Source of the DNA: JAMXLO01 sp963850535
Lineage (GTDB): Bacteria > Pseudomonadota > Alphaproteobacteria > Acetobacterales > Acetobacteraceae
Reading direction: 5' to 3'
Assembly (NCBI GenBank): GCA_963850535.1
Contig: CAWKMC010000021.1
Coordinates: 124,001 to 188,000 of the forward strand
DNA: 64,000 nucleotides
Shown one piece after another: positions 9,418 to 18,216 of the stretch (position 1 is its first letter; the number at the start of each line of letters is the position of its first letter). A program made the translations under genes and the position numbers. The notes beneath the pieces are model-generated. The model ran no database searches. It had not been told where the DNA came from and worked only from the letters and a program-made list of their open reading frames with translations.

Positions 9418-10638
9418 ATGAGCGACCCTATCGGCGCGCAACCCACCGGACCACTTCGCGGGCTCCGGGTGTTCGACCTCACGCGCGTGCTGGCGGGGCC
9501 GACCTGTGTGCAGATGCTGGCCGATCTCGGCGCGGACGTGATCAAGATCGAGCGCCCCGGCGCCGGTGACGACACCCGCGGCTTCGCGCCGCCTTATATG
9601 CCTGGCACCAAGGAGAGCGCGTATTTCGTCGGTGTGAATCGCAACAAGCGGTCAATCACTCTGGACATCGCCAAGTCCGAGGGTCAGGGCATCGCACGGC
9701 GGCTGATCGCGGGGTGCGACATCCTGGTGGAGAACTTCAAGGTCGGTGCCCTCGCCAAATACGGGCTGGGGTATGAGGACCTGCATCCTGCATTTCCCGG
9801 GCTGATCTATTGTTCAATCACCGGCTTCGGACAGACGGGGCCTTACGCGCCTCGGCCAGGCTATGATTCGCTGATCCAGGCGATGGGCGGGGTGATGAGC
9901 CTGACCGGCGAGCCAGACGGGCTGCCGCAGAAGGTCGGGGTGCCGGTCGGCGATTTGTTCTCGGGACTGTATGGCTGCATTGGCATCCTCGCGGCATTGC
10001 GGCACCGGGACGCAACCGGGCAGGGGCAGCAGATCGATATCAGCATGCTCGACACGCACGTCGCGTGGCTGGCAAATCAGGGCATGAACTATCTGGCGAC
10101 GGGGGAGAACCCCGCACGCCTGGGCAACCAGCATCCCAACATCGTGCCGTATCAGGTGTTCCCGACCGCCGACGGCCACATCGTCCTGTCGATCGGCAAC
10201 GACCCGACCTTCAAGCGGTTCTGCGAGGCCTTTGCGCTGACGCATCTGTTGGAGGATCCGCGCTTCGCCACCAACGCGGCACGGGTGCAGAACCGGCAGT
10301 TTGTCACCGACACTCTGACCCCGGTGATGCAGGGGCAGACGACGACCTGGTGGGTGGATCGACTGGAGGAACTGAAGATCGGCTGCGGGCCGATCAATAA
10401 GCTGTCCGAGGTGTTCGCCGACCCGCACGTGATCGCGCGCGGCGTTGTCCGCGAGATGACGCATAGCTCAGGGCAGACGGTAAAGGTTGTCGCCAATCCG
10501 GTCCGGTTGTCAGAGACCCCGGCCGACTACCGCATCCCGCCGCCGCTGCTGGGTGAACATACCGACGCGGTGCTGCACGAACACTTGGGTTTCAGTGCGT
10601 CGGAGGTTGCCGGTCTGCGGGAGAAGGGCGTGGTCTGA
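9418..10638 (+). CDS. CaiB/BaiF family (class III) CoA-transferase
   Basis: A 406-residue enzyme that moves CoA between acyl-CoA and free carboxylates. GLRVFDLTRVLAGPTCVQML, ADVIKIERPGAGDDTRG, VNRNKRSITLDIAK and the active-site region IDISMLDTHVAWL (with the conserved Asp) are all present, and the length is normal. It is flanked by a divergent MFS carrier and, downstream, a minus-strand HxlR gene. Substrate unknown. Confidence 0.92.
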   Translation: MSDPIGAQPTGPLRGLRVFDLTRVLAGPTCVQMLADLGADVIKIERPGAGDDTRGFAPPYMPGTKESAYFVGVNRNKRSITLDIAKSEGQGIARRLIAGCDILVENFKVGALAKYGLGYEDLHPAFPGLIYCSITGFGQTGPYAPRPGYDSLIQAMGGVMSLTGEPDGLPQKVGVPVGDLFSGLYGCIGILAALRHRDATGQGQQIDISMLDTHVAWLANQGMNYLATGENPARLGNQHPNIVPYQVFPTADGHIVLSIGNDPTFKRFCEAFALTHLLEDPRFATNAARVQNRQFVTDTLTPVMQGQTTTWWVDRLEELKIGCGPINKLSEVFADPHVIARGVVREMTHSSGQTVKVVANPVRLSETPADYRIPPPLLGEHTDAVLHEHLGFSASEVAGLREKGVV

Positions 10639-10665
10639 TGCATCCCCGGCTCGCTGCGCCATAGG

Positions 10666-11025
10666 TCAGCCCGTAGCGGTCCGGTGCGGCGGTGGCTTCG
10701 TGTACTTCTCGCCCCATGCCCGCAGAGCGCGCAGCACGGGGCCCAGGTCCTTGCCCCTGACGGTCAGCACATATTCCGCGCGCGGCGGGTGGTCGGCATA
10801 AAAGCGCCGCTCGATGATGCCATGTTCCTCCAGCGTCTTGAGCCGTGCCGAGAGCGTGTTCGGGCTGATGCGCGATAGCGATTTCTGCAGATCCTGGAAC
10901 CTGCGCGGCCCATCCAGCATCAGGTCGCGCAGAATAAGAATGGTCCAGCGATCGCCGATGATGTCGAGCGTCCGGGCCACTGGACAGTACTGGGTGTAGT
11001 CCACAGTCGTTTCCCGGCTCGTCAC
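10666..11025 (-). CDS. HxlR-family winged-helix transcriptional regulator
   Basis: A 119-residue DNA-binding protein. YCPVARTLDIIGDRWTILIL carries the conserved N-terminal Cys typical of redox- or electrophile-sensing HxlR members; the winged helix follows (FQDLQKSLSRISPNTLSARL, then GIIERRFY). Translation starts at GTG 11025. The divergent gene at 11117 is separated by 91 bp that hold a near-symmetrical palindrome (11061-11087). The simplest reading is that this repressor controls itself and the membrane protein plus demethylase pair on the other strand. Confidence 0.9.
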   Translation of the reverse strand: MTSRETTVDYTQYCPVARTLDIIGDRWTILILRDLMLDGPRRFQDLQKSLSRISPNTLSARLKTLEEHGIIERRFYADHPPRAEYVLTVRGKDLGPVLRALRAWGEKYTKPPPHRTATG

Positions 11026-11060
11026 ACCCGCGACGATAGCGCATCGGAATTCGAATTGGC

Positions 11061-11087
11061 TATTGACTATAATTTATATAGTCAATA
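11061..11087. promoter_or_regulatory. Palindromic operator with overlapping divergent promoters
   Basis: A perfect inverted repeat with 11-bp arms (TATTGACTATA and its complement) around a 5-bp centre (ATTTA). Each arm contains a TTGACT hexamer in outward orientation, which could be the -35 element of the promoter on that side: on the plus strand TATCGG lies 17 bp on (11086-11091), on the minus strand TAGCCA lies 17 bp on. AT-rich sequence here stands out from the GC-rich surroundings. The position between hxlR and the divergent membrane-protein gene makes it the likely HxlR operator. Confidence 0.72.
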
Positions 11088-11116
11088 TCGGTTAGATACA
11101 CGTCGGGAGGCTGGAG

Positions 11117-11998
11117 ATGGCGAACACTATCGGAACCAGACAACGACTATGGTCGGATGGTTCGTTCAGATTGCTGCTGCCGGGCATCGGACTGGCAACG
11201 GTGTGGATCGGCGCGAATCTGTTGTTTCCTGGCCTCGCCCCATCCGGCATTCCTTCCGCAGTCACCCGGCTTGCAATCAACGGTGTCATCCTCTTCGGTC
11301 TTTGGCGCGCCTTGCTGGCTGCCGGAACGCCGCCTGGGCGACGAACCGCTGTCTGGTTCGCGATCGCGCTACCCTTCATTCTCTGGCTGGCGGTCGTATG
11401 GGGCGCGGCGCTCAATGGTGTTTTCCAGCCGGTGCCGGATGTCGTGCGGTTGCCGACACTGCCAATCGCGATATTCCTGCCGCTCGTCATCGGGCTACCG
11501 CTGCTGCTACGCTCGCGCACGATTGCCGTCATACTCGACGCCATGCCCGCGGCATGGCTGATCGCGCTGCAGATCTATCGCGTGTTCGGCGGCATCTTTC
11601 TGGTGAATTGGATGTATGGCGTCGCATCGGGGTTCTTCGCGTGGCCCGCTGCGGTCGGCGACATGCTCACCGGGGTTCTTACGCTCCCGGTCGCGCGAGC
11701 CGTCGCATCGGGTGATGCACAGGGGCGCCGCACCGCGCTACTGTGGAACATCCTCGGCCTTACCGATTTCGCAATCGCGATCACCATGGGCGTCCTGAGT
11801 ACGCCGGGGCCACTGCAGCAGTTTGGTTTTGAGATTCCCCTCTCGGAGATTGGCACCTACCCGACGGTGATGATCCCCGCATTCGCCGTGCCGAGTTCTA
11901 TCCTGCTGCATGCTTTGTCGATCAGGCAGTTGCGGCGGCGCAGCAACACCATGCGCACATCCGCAGTTACCGTAGCCGAGGCCGCTCCGGCGACATGA
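11117..11998 (+). CDS. Polytopic membrane protein of unknown function
   Basis: A 293-residue protein with about eight hydrophobic helices and no transporter signature that I recognise. Notable segments are the loop VLWGAALNG-like region near residue 98, LPLVIGLPLLLRS and NWMYGVASGFFAWPAAVGDMLTG near 175-200. The last bases (ATGA, 11995-11998) overlap the start of the demethylase-like gene, so the two are translationally coupled. It is transcribed away from hxlR across the palindrome at 11061-11087. Confidence 0.7.
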   Translation: MANTIGTRQRLWSDGSFRLLLPGIGLATVWIGANLLFPGLAPSGIPSAVTRLAINGVILFGLWRALLAAGTPPGRRTAVWFAIALPFILWLAVVWGAALNGVFQPVPDVVRLPTLPIAIFLPLVIGLPLLLRSRTIAVILDAMPAAWLIALQIYRVFGGIFLVNWMYGVASGFFAWPAAVGDMLTGVLTLPVARAVASGDAQGRRTALLWNILGLTDFAIAITMGVLSTPGPLQQFGFEIPLSEIGTYPTVMIPAFAVPSSILLHALSIRQLRRRSNTMRTSAVTVAEAAPAT

Positions 11999-12963
11999 CC
12001 GTGCATCGCGTCAGCCGACAGTGGCTCGACGCAGCCGATGTGTCCTTGCAAGAATGGCCCATGCCGTCATTGCCGAAGCAAGCCGTCTACCTGCCGTTCG
12101 AGCCTGGCCCGTATCGTATGGCGATGGCGCTAACCACGGTGCCGGAGAGCGCCTGGTTTGAATTCGACGAACGCTATGCGGACGAGATGGCGGAAAAGCA
12201 GCAGCTGCTGCGGGAACGGCATCGGGACGTGTTTGCGGCTTTGCCGGTGTCCGATGCGGCCCGTGCGGAAACGCTGCGCGCCATCGTCACCAATCTGGTG
12301 GCTAATGCGCCCCAGTGGTTCGTGCGTGATGGAGATACGCTGCACAATACGCTGACCGGCGAAATCTGGGATGTGACAGCGCCGTCCTGTGACCCGCTGG
12401 AATTGGCGGGGAGGCTGGTGCAGGAGGACCTCTGCATCATCCAGCAGGGCGACGGCGGACCGATCTTCACGGCTGCCATCCTTTGTTTCCCCAGCCGCTG
12501 GCGCCTGCACGAGAAAATCGGAAAGCCGCTGGGCGCGGTGCATGGGCCGGTGCCGCATTATGCCGAAAAGCTCGCCGCGCCGGTCGATCGCTTCATGGCC
12601 AGGGTGAAGCCGGGCCATATCGCGTCGCGCCTCAATTGGTCGGTGCTGGACAGTCCGGCGATGTTCCAGCCCGGCGGCAAGTGGCGTCAGCAGACCGACA
12701 CCGCGATCACACCCGACAATGCCGGCGAATGGCTCCACCTGCGCGTGGAACGTCAGACCCTGCGCCGACTGCCGCAGTCAGGCGCAATCCTGTTTGGCAT
12801 CCGCGTGCACAGCTATCAGATGGCGCGCGCCATCACCACGCGCGCGGACGCGGTGCGCCTGGCCGAAGCAGTGCGCGCGCTGCCCGACGCAACTGTGCAC
12901 TACAAGAGCCTCAAAGTGTACGGCGCGGCGTTGCTTGCCTGGCTCGACGCGCGCTCGCGTTGA
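11995..12963 (+). CDS. DUF3445 haem-dependent oxidative N-demethylase-like protein
   Basis: A 322-residue protein of the HODM catalytic-subunit family. Hallmarks are YLPFEPGPYRMAMAL, VQEDLCIIQQ, and CFPSRWRLHEKIGKPLGAVH followed by the PVPHY segment. Characterised relatives bind haem and oxidatively demethylate small secondary amines such as dimethylamine, normally working with separate flavin/ferredoxin-type subunits. None of those partners is visible here, so electron supply must come from elsewhere or the activity differs. A second in-frame ATG at 12061 is a possible alternative start. The 3' end overlaps the convergent LysR gene by 53 bp. Confidence 0.82.
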   Translation: MTVHRVSRQWLDAADVSLQEWPMPSLPKQAVYLPFEPGPYRMAMALTTVPESAWFEFDERYADEMAEKQQLLRERHRDVFAALPVSDAARAETLRAIVTNLVANAPQWFVRDGDTLHNTLTGEIWDVTAPSCDPLELAGRLVQEDLCIIQQGDGGPIFTAAILCFPSRWRLHEKIGKPLGAVHGPVPHYAEKLAAPVDRFMARVKPGHIASRLNWSVLDSPAMFQPGGKWRQQTDTAITPDNAGEWLHLRVERQTLRRLPQSGAILFGIRVHSYQMARAITTRADAVRLAEAVRALPDATVHYKSLKVYGAALLAWLDARSR

Positions 12964-13855
12964 TGCTGCGGCCTTCGGCCAGCAGCCAATCGCGGAAGGC
13001 GATTATCTTCGGTTGTTCGGCGGTGGCCCGCGGGCAAACGAGCCAATAGGAAAACTCCTGCGGCCAAGCCGCATTCAGCACGCGCACCAGGCTGCCCTGC
13101 TCTAGTTCCGGCCGGGCCAAAGGCTCGCTCACCAGTGCCACTCCCTGATGCGATGCAGCGGCGCGGATCAACAATGTCTGGTCGTCGAAGCTGATGCCGC
13201 TCGAGGCGATGTGGCCGAGATCGCTGACTCCGTGGGCCTGGAACCACAGCGCCCAATCCTGCCGTTCGCCGTCGTGTAATAGCGGCAATCCCAACAGATC
13301 GGCCGGCTGTCGTAGTCGAGGATTCCCGTGCGTGGCGAGCAACTCCTTGCTGCACACCGGCACCATCGCGATCGTGGCGATCCGATCGCAGCGCAGCCCG
13401 GGGTAGCGGCCCAGGCCGTGACGGACCGCGACATCCACCCCATCGGCAATGAAATTCGCCAATCCCCGCGTGGTAGTGACGTTGAGCTCGATATCCGGGT
13501 GCCGCGCGCGAAAACGGCCGAGCAGATGTACCAGCCATGACGCGGCGAACGCAGGCGGGGCGCTGACTGTCAGAACACCAGCGCCCGGCTGCGCGCGTAG
13601 CCGGCGCGTCGCCTCGCCGATTTGGCGAAACGCGTGGCGCACCGGCGCAAAATAGCTCTGCCCTGCCTCGGTCAGCACCAGCGAGCGATTGCCGCGACGG
13701 AACAACTGCGTGCCCAGCCGTTCCTCCAGCCCGCGAACCAACTGACTGACGGCGCCGGGCGTCACTGAAAGCTCCGCGGCTGCCTCCTTCATGCTGAGGT
13801 GGCGCGCGGCTGCTTCGAAGGCGCGCAGGGCATTGAGCGGCGGCAGCGCGGGCAT
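12911..13855 (-). CDS. LysR-family regulator, GcvA-like
   Basis: About 314 residues. The N-terminus MPALPPLNALRAFEAAARHL and the helix-turn-helix AAAELSVTPGAVSQLVRGLE are typical of GcvA-type LysR proteins, and a periplasmic-binding-like effector domain follows (VSAPPAFAASWLVHLLGRF; FIADGVDVAVRHGLG). ATG 13855 was chosen because the HTH then starts at about residue 20. Divergent from the MFS gene at 13937 with 81 bp between, which is the usual layout of a LysR regulator and its target. Confidence 0.9.
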   Translation of the reverse strand: MPALPPLNALRAFEAAARHLSMKEAAAELSVTPGAVSQLVRGLEERLGTQLFRRGNRSLVLTEAGQSYFAPVRHAFRQIGEATRRLRAQPGAGVLTVSAPPAFAASWLVHLLGRFRARHPDIELNVTTTRGLANFIADGVDVAVRHGLGRYPGLRCDRIATIAMVPVCSKELLATHGNPRLRQPADLLGLPLLHDGERQDWALWFQAHGVSDLGHIASSGISFDDQTLLIRAAASHQGVALVSEPLARPELEQGSLVRVLNAAWPQEFSYWLVCPRATAEQPKIIAFRDWLLAEGRSINASARRARQATPRRTL

Positions 13856-13936
13856 GGCATAAGGATAGATTTTCTTAACCGAATGCGCCACAAAGATTCG
13901 TTTGCGGCTCCTCGTGCCGGAGCACACCTTCCGCGC

Positions 13937-15145
13937 ATGAGCGAGATCACCGCACCACTCCGCGTTGCCCCGACCACCGGCGAATTTCGCCAGGGCTGGC
14001 CCGTCGTACTGGCCTGCTTCTGCACCGCCACGTTTGCCTGGGGGTTCGGTTTCTACGGGCTGTCAGTGTATTTCGCCGACCTGCACGCAACGCGCGGTTG
14101 GCCGGCCTCGCTGATCGCGTCAGCGACCACGCTTTACTATCTGGTGGGCGGACTGCTTCTGCTGTGGATCCACCGTGCCTTCGCCTACCTTGGCCCGCGC
14201 CGACTGCTGGTATGCGGGGCGGTGATCCTCGGCGTCGGTGCGATCGGCCTGACGCGCGCGCGGCTGCCATGGGAACTCTATGTATGGGCAATCGTCATGG
14301 CGACGGGGTGGGCCGCGACGACCACGACCGCGCTCGCAATGACGCTGGCTCTATGGTTCGAGCATAAACGTGGCTTGGCATTGAGCCTGGCATTGAACGG
14401 TGCGAGCGCAGGCGGATTTACGATCGCACCGCTGCTCGCACGTCTGTCTCAGCATCTCCCGCTTGGCGAGGCAGTTGCATTGGCGGTGCTGATCGCATTG
14501 GCGGTCCTGCTGCCCATTCTGTTTGTTGGTGTCCGGAGCGACGCACCAATCGTTCCTGATCTCCGTGCAACCTCGGGACAGCGTGCGGCGCTGCGCAGTC
14601 CGCATGTGTGGAGCATCGCACTGCCGTTCGCCCTGGTACTCGCTGCGCAGGTGGGCTTCATCGTGCACCAGGTGGCATTTCTGCTGCCGCACCTTGGGAC
14701 CGACGGGGCGGCCAACGCGGTTGCCGCCACCGCCTTCGCCGCTGCTGGTGGTCGGCTGGCGATGGCACCGCTGATCGACAGGATCAACCAGCGCATCGCC
14801 TCGGCTGCCAGTTTTACTATCCAGGCGGTCGGGCTCGGCCTGATGCTGGCAATGCCCGACCAGCCAGCTGCCCTATATGCCGGCAGCGTGATGTTCGGCT
14901 TGTCGGTTGGCAATGTCATCACGCTCCCGGCGCTGATTGTCCAGCGGGAGTTCGACGCTGCGTCCTTCGGGCAGGTGATCGGCCTCGTGTCGATGGTGGG
15001 ATATACCGTGCTGGCATTCGGCCCGACGCTACTGGGCCTGGCGCACGACATCGCCGGATCGTACGCCGCAGCAGTTGCGCTGTGCATCGTTTTGCAGCTT
15101 GCAGCTGCGCTGATCGTGCTGGTCGGCAAGCCGCGACACAGCTGA
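13937..15145 (+). CDS. MFS transporter, probable target of the divergent LysR
   Basis: A 402-residue carrier with 12 predicted helices and an Ala/Leu-rich profile, of the oxalate/formate or monocarboxylate type (FYGLSVYFADLHATRGWPAS; LALSLALNGASAGGFTIAPL). Start ATG 13937 gives a short cytoplasmic N-terminus; an upstream in-frame ATG at 13799 lies inside the LysR gene and is rejected. The next MFS gene follows 89 bp later on the same strand, and the two may be co-expressed. Confidence 0.85.
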   Translation: MSEITAPLRVAPTTGEFRQGWPVVLACFCTATFAWGFGFYGLSVYFADLHATRGWPASLIASATTLYYLVGGLLLLWIHRAFAYLGPRRLLVCGAVILGVGAIGLTRARLPWELYVWAIVMATGWAATTTTALAMTLALWFEHKRGLALSLALNGASAGGFTIAPLLARLSQHLPLGEAVALAVLIALAVLLPILFVGVRSDAPIVPDLRATSGQRAALRSPHVWSIALPFALVLAAQVGFIVHQVAFLLPHLGTDGAANAVAATAFAAAGGRLAMAPLIDRINQRIASAASFTIQAVGLGLMLAMPDQPAALYAGSVMFGLSVGNVITLPALIVQREFDAASFGQVIGLVSMVGYTVLAFGPTLLGLAHDIAGSYAAAVALCIVLQLAAALIVLVGKPRHS

Positions 15146-15234
15146 CCTGCGGTCTCCGGGCTTGAGGCACACCCGCCCAGGGCGCACAGTTCTGGACGTG
15201 CGGGGCGTCGGCCCGGAACAGCGAAGGGCCAACT

Positions 15235-16449
15235 GTGCGCGCCCCACTCTCCCTGACCCCATCGTCTCGCCAGGCCGGCCTGTTGCTGGCAGGTGCGTTC
15301 GTCACGTTCGCGGTGGGCGCAGCCTGCATGCACTCCTACACGGTGTTCCTGGTCGCCTTCATCGAGGCGTTCGGCTGGACGCGCGCGGAAAGCTCAATCG
15401 CCTACTCGGTGTCTCAAATGATCAGCGGGGCAACGTCGCCGCTGGTCGGCATTCTGGTGGATCGGCTGGGCCCACGGCTTCTGGTGCTGATCGGCGGTTG
15501 CCTGCTTGCTATCGGCCTGATCGCCAGCTCATTCGCCGATGCACTCTGGCAGATCATCGTGCTGTACGGCGTGATCATGACACTCGGCGCGAACTGCCTG
15601 GGCCTGGTCGTGTTCGTGCCGATCCTGTCGCGCCGCTTCGTGCGCAACCGCGGCATGGCGGTCTCGGTCGTGCAGTCGGCGAATGGCTTTGCCCGTGCCT
15701 TCTCGGCGCCGTTGTCGCAGCTGTTGATCGCCACCTGGGGATGGCGCGGGGCCTACCTGGCGCAGGGCGGCTTCATGGCGGCGGCCTTCCTGCCGCTTGC
15801 CGCACTGTTCAAGAGTTCAGAGGCACAACGGATCACGGGGCGCAGCGCCACTGTGTCAGGCTGGACATTGCGCCGCGCGATCCGCACGCCGCACTTCTGG
15901 TTGCTGTTCCTGGTCTATGTGTTCACTGGTCTCGGCAGCTTCCTGGTGGCTCTGCATCAGCTCGCATTCGCCGTCACCATCGGCTTCGACAAGCTATATG
16001 CGGCCGAGGTCCTCGGCCTTGGCGCCTTCCTGTCGCTGCCGGGCGTCATCATCACCGGCACCCTGTCGGATTACGTCGGACGGGAGTTGTCCGCCGTGGT
16101 GACCTACGGCACGTCGATTTTCGGCGTCATCTGCGCTATGCTGATTACGTCCCCGGATCAGCATCTGCTGTTATGGCTGCATTCCTGCTTCTTTGGCCTC
16201 ACGTGGGGCGCGCGTGGGCCAGCGATCACGGCCAAGACCGCTGACCTGTTTCCGGGCCCGCAACTCGGTACCATCCTCGGCGTCATCACTATCGGCACCG
16301 GGATAGGTTCAGCAGCGGGATCATGGCTGGCGGGTTGGAGCTTCGATGTCACCGGCAGCTACCAGGTCGCGTTCGCACTTTCGATCTTGTTCTATACGTG
16401 CGGCGGCGTTGCTTTTTGGGCACTGCGCCGTCCTCCGGCCGGGGACTGA
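15235..16449 (+). CDS. MFS transporter (monocarboxylate type)
   Basis: A 404-residue carrier starting at GTG 15235. AFGWTRAESSIAYSVSQMISG and VDRLGPRLLVLIGG are the first-half signatures, and the cytoplasmic loop and second half (FTGLGSFLVALHQLAFAVT; GTLSDYVGRELSAVV) complete the fold. It is the third MFS protein in 8 kb. The neighbours give no substrate. Confidence 0.85.
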   Translation: MRAPLSLTPSSRQAGLLLAGAFVTFAVGAACMHSYTVFLVAFIEAFGWTRAESSIAYSVSQMISGATSPLVGILVDRLGPRLLVLIGGCLLAIGLIASSFADALWQIIVLYGVIMTLGANCLGLVVFVPILSRRFVRNRGMAVSVVQSANGFARAFSAPLSQLLIATWGWRGAYLAQGGFMAAAFLPLAALFKSSEAQRITGRSATVSGWTLRRAIRTPHFWLLFLVYVFTGLGSFLVALHQLAFAVTIGFDKLYAAEVLGLGAFLSLPGVIITGTLSDYVGRELSAVVTYGTSIFGVICAMLITSPDQHLLLWLHSCFFGLTWGARGPAITAKTADLFPGPQLGTILGVITIGTGIGSAAGSWLAGWSFDVTGSYQVAFALSILFYTCGGVAFWALRRPPAGD

Positions 16450-16530
16450 CCACGGCTCATCAACTTCTCGCTGGCAAGGTGTGTCCGGGCCGGCTAGAAC
16501 CGTCGGTCGGGGACCAATGGATTGCGAAAA

Positions 16531-16728
16531 ATGCGCCTGCTGCTCGCCTGTTTCACCCTTGCCAGCATCGCCGCCTGTGCAGCGCAGCAGTCGCAGTCGG
16601 AGCACGCGCTCGTGCGATACGATGACGAGTGGCGGCAGAAGCAGGCCATCCTGGACGCCGAAGCGATCCTCCAGGGCATGGCGCAGGCGCGTCAGCGCCA
16701 GGAGCAGGTAGCGCGGAGCGCACGCTAG
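16531..16728 (+). CDS. Small lipoprotein
   Basis: A 65-residue protein. MRLLLACFTLASIAAC is a signal peptide ending in a lipobox (SIAAC), so the Cys at residue 16 would be lipidated. The mature part is a short, highly charged helix rich in Gln, Glu and Arg (DEWRQKQAILDAEAILQGMA). ATG 16531 was preferred over a TTG at 16522. The 3' end overlaps the convergent kinase gene by 4 bp. No known family. Confidence 0.6.
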   Translation: MRLLLACFTLASIAACAAQQSQSEHALVRYDDEWRQKQAILDAEAILQGMAQARQRQEQVARSAR

Positions 16729-17819
16729 ACACGCCAGGCGTGGGCGCCGCCTTCAGTAAAGCAGCAACGCATGGTAAGGCCCGGCTCGCGTGCCAACGCC
16801 TGCAAGAGGCGCGGCCGTCGCTCGGGCGGAACCATGAAGAACAGGAAGCCGCCACCGCCGGCACCGGAAACTTTGCCCGACAGCGCGCCGGCCGACAGCG
16901 CCACATCATGGATCCGATTGATCTCGGCGTTGGTAATCCCCGCCGCAGTGCGCTTCTTGGCTTGCCAGCTACGTCCGAGCGTGTCGCTGAATGCCAGTAG
17001 ATCATTGTGCAACAATGCATCCTTCATTACGTACGCTTCGCGCTTGATCTGGTGCATTGCCTGCAACGCTACCTCATGGCCGCTGCGCAGGGTCGCTGAT
17101 TGTTGCGCGATGATCTTGGCTGATTCCCGCGAAATGCCGGTGAGATACAGCACCAGCATGGCCTCGAGTTCCATCAGTGTGGACTGGCGGATGCGCAGAG
17201 GATTGACGATCGCCTGACCGGCGGAGAACTCGATGAAGTTGATGCCGCCGAACGTTGCCGCGTACTGATCCTGTCGCCCACCGGCCTGCCCGACATCCTC
17301 GCGTTCGATCACATAGGCGAGGTGTGCCACGTCATATTCGCCGAGCGGCAGTGCGAGCAGTTCACGATACGCCTCGATCATGGCGACGACCAGGGTGGAC
17401 GAAGACCCAAGGCCCGATCCAGCCGGTGCATCGGATGCGGTCATCACTGTCACCGGCAGGCACGCACCCCCGAGATATTGGCGCACGATCCGGCGGTATA
17501 CCGCCTTGTGAAGCGCAAGTGGCCCGGACGGTGCGATGTCGGCATCCGTGTGAGCCTCGACCTCCTGTTCGTAGTCCAACGCCACAAACTTCACCTTCTG
17601 GTCGCTGCGCACCTCGATCGAGCAATGGGCGAACATGCTGATCGTTGCGTTCAACACACAGCCACCGAAGGTGTCGCTGTAGGGCGAGACGTCGGTGCCA
17701 CCGCCGGCGAAACCGAGCCGTAGTGGCGCCCTGGCGCGCACCTTGGTGACCCGTGCCGAGTGGTCGAGCAACGCGCGGACGTTCGGTGCCCGCTGTGGGG
17801 CGTCCAGCACCTCGGGCAT
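16725..17819 (-). CDS. GHMP kinase, D-glycero-D-manno-heptose 7-phosphate kinase type
   Basis: A 364-residue sugar kinase. APLRLGFAGGGTDVSPYSD is the N-terminal substrate motif, DAPAGSGLGSSSTLVV the ATP-binding loop 2 and SGKVSGAGGGGFLFFM motif 3; GGRQDQYAATFGGINFI near residue 190 is typical of HddA/HddC-pathway kinases. Relatives phosphorylate heptose 7-phosphate at C1 on the way to GDP- or ADP-heptose for capsule, S-layer or LPS glycans. None of the other pathway genes (isomerase, phosphatase, nucleotidyltransferase) lies next to it here. Confidence 0.82.
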   Translation of the reverse strand: MPEVLDAPQRAPNVRALLDHSARVTKVRARAPLRLGFAGGGTDVSPYSDTFGGCVLNATISMFAHCSIEVRSDQKVKFVALDYEQEVEAHTDADIAPSGPLALHKAVYRRIVRQYLGGACLPVTVMTASDAPAGSGLGSSSTLVVAMIEAYRELLALPLGEYDVAHLAYVIEREDVGQAGGRQDQYAATFGGINFIEFSAGQAIVNPLRIRQSTLMELEAMLVLYLTGISRESAKIIAQQSATLRSGHEVALQAMHQIKREAYVMKDALLHNDLLAFSDTLGRSWQAKKRTAAGITNAEINRIHDVALSAGALSGKVSGAGGGGFLFFMVPPERRPRLLQALAREPGLTMRCCFTEGGAHAWRV

Positions 17820-18150
17820 GCGGTCAGGCCTCCATCAGAGGCAAATGCGGAGGACAAAGATGCCCGTCGTTGGCGGGACCGGTGTCTGGACGTCTCCGCC
17901 GCTGCGCAGCAGCATGGGAAGCCGCGACGCTTTGAACCCGGTATGCCGAAGCGCAAAGACGCGCGCGCCGCGCCAGAAGTCGGCCCTCATTCGTAGTGCC
18001 CGCCAAGCTGCCGCGGACTATCGTCTTGGCCAACGTAAAGATCCTATTAACGTCGCCCTGGACTGTCGGCTTCGCCGTCGCGGTGTCCCCGGACGACGCG
18101 ACGGACGTGAGCTATGATTGCCCCACCATGACTCGACCAAGGCACTCCAG
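17820..18150. other. Intergenic stretch without a convincing gene
   Basis: About 330 bp between the kinase start and the short leader reading frame. Open frames occur on both strands (for example minus 17824-18033) but show low-complexity Arg/Ala composition and no family resemblance. It should contain the promoters of the kinase (minus) and the monooxygenase (plus); I see no clear -35/-10 pair. Confidence 0.5.
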
Positions 18151-18216
18151 ATGAAGCAGCCTGCGCAGTCCTTCGACTTCCTCACGACCGAGGCCATCCT
18201 CCAGCTCGGTGGGTGA
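18151..18216 (+). CDS. Possible 21-residue leader peptide upstream of the monooxygenase
   Basis: ATG 18151 opens a frame of 21 codons (MKQPAQSFDFLTTEAILQLG plus Gly) that ends TGA at 18214-18216. The stop overlaps the GTG start of the monooxygenase (GTGA) in a different frame, so translational coupling is possible. The alternative is that it is an N-terminal piece separated by a frameshift. A weak AAGG lies 9 bp upstream. No family match. Confidence 0.3.
   Translation: MKQPAQSFDFLTTEAILQLGG

Noticed and set aside
14449..15333. 294-codon minus-strand frame opposite two MFS genes
   Set aside because: No domain, spans the intergenic gap, composition typical of antisense frames in GC-rich DNA.
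17824..18033. Minus-strand 69-codon frame upstream of the GHMP kinase
   Set aside because: Looked like a possible partner gene of the kinase, but it is Arg/Ala low complexity with no recognisable motif.
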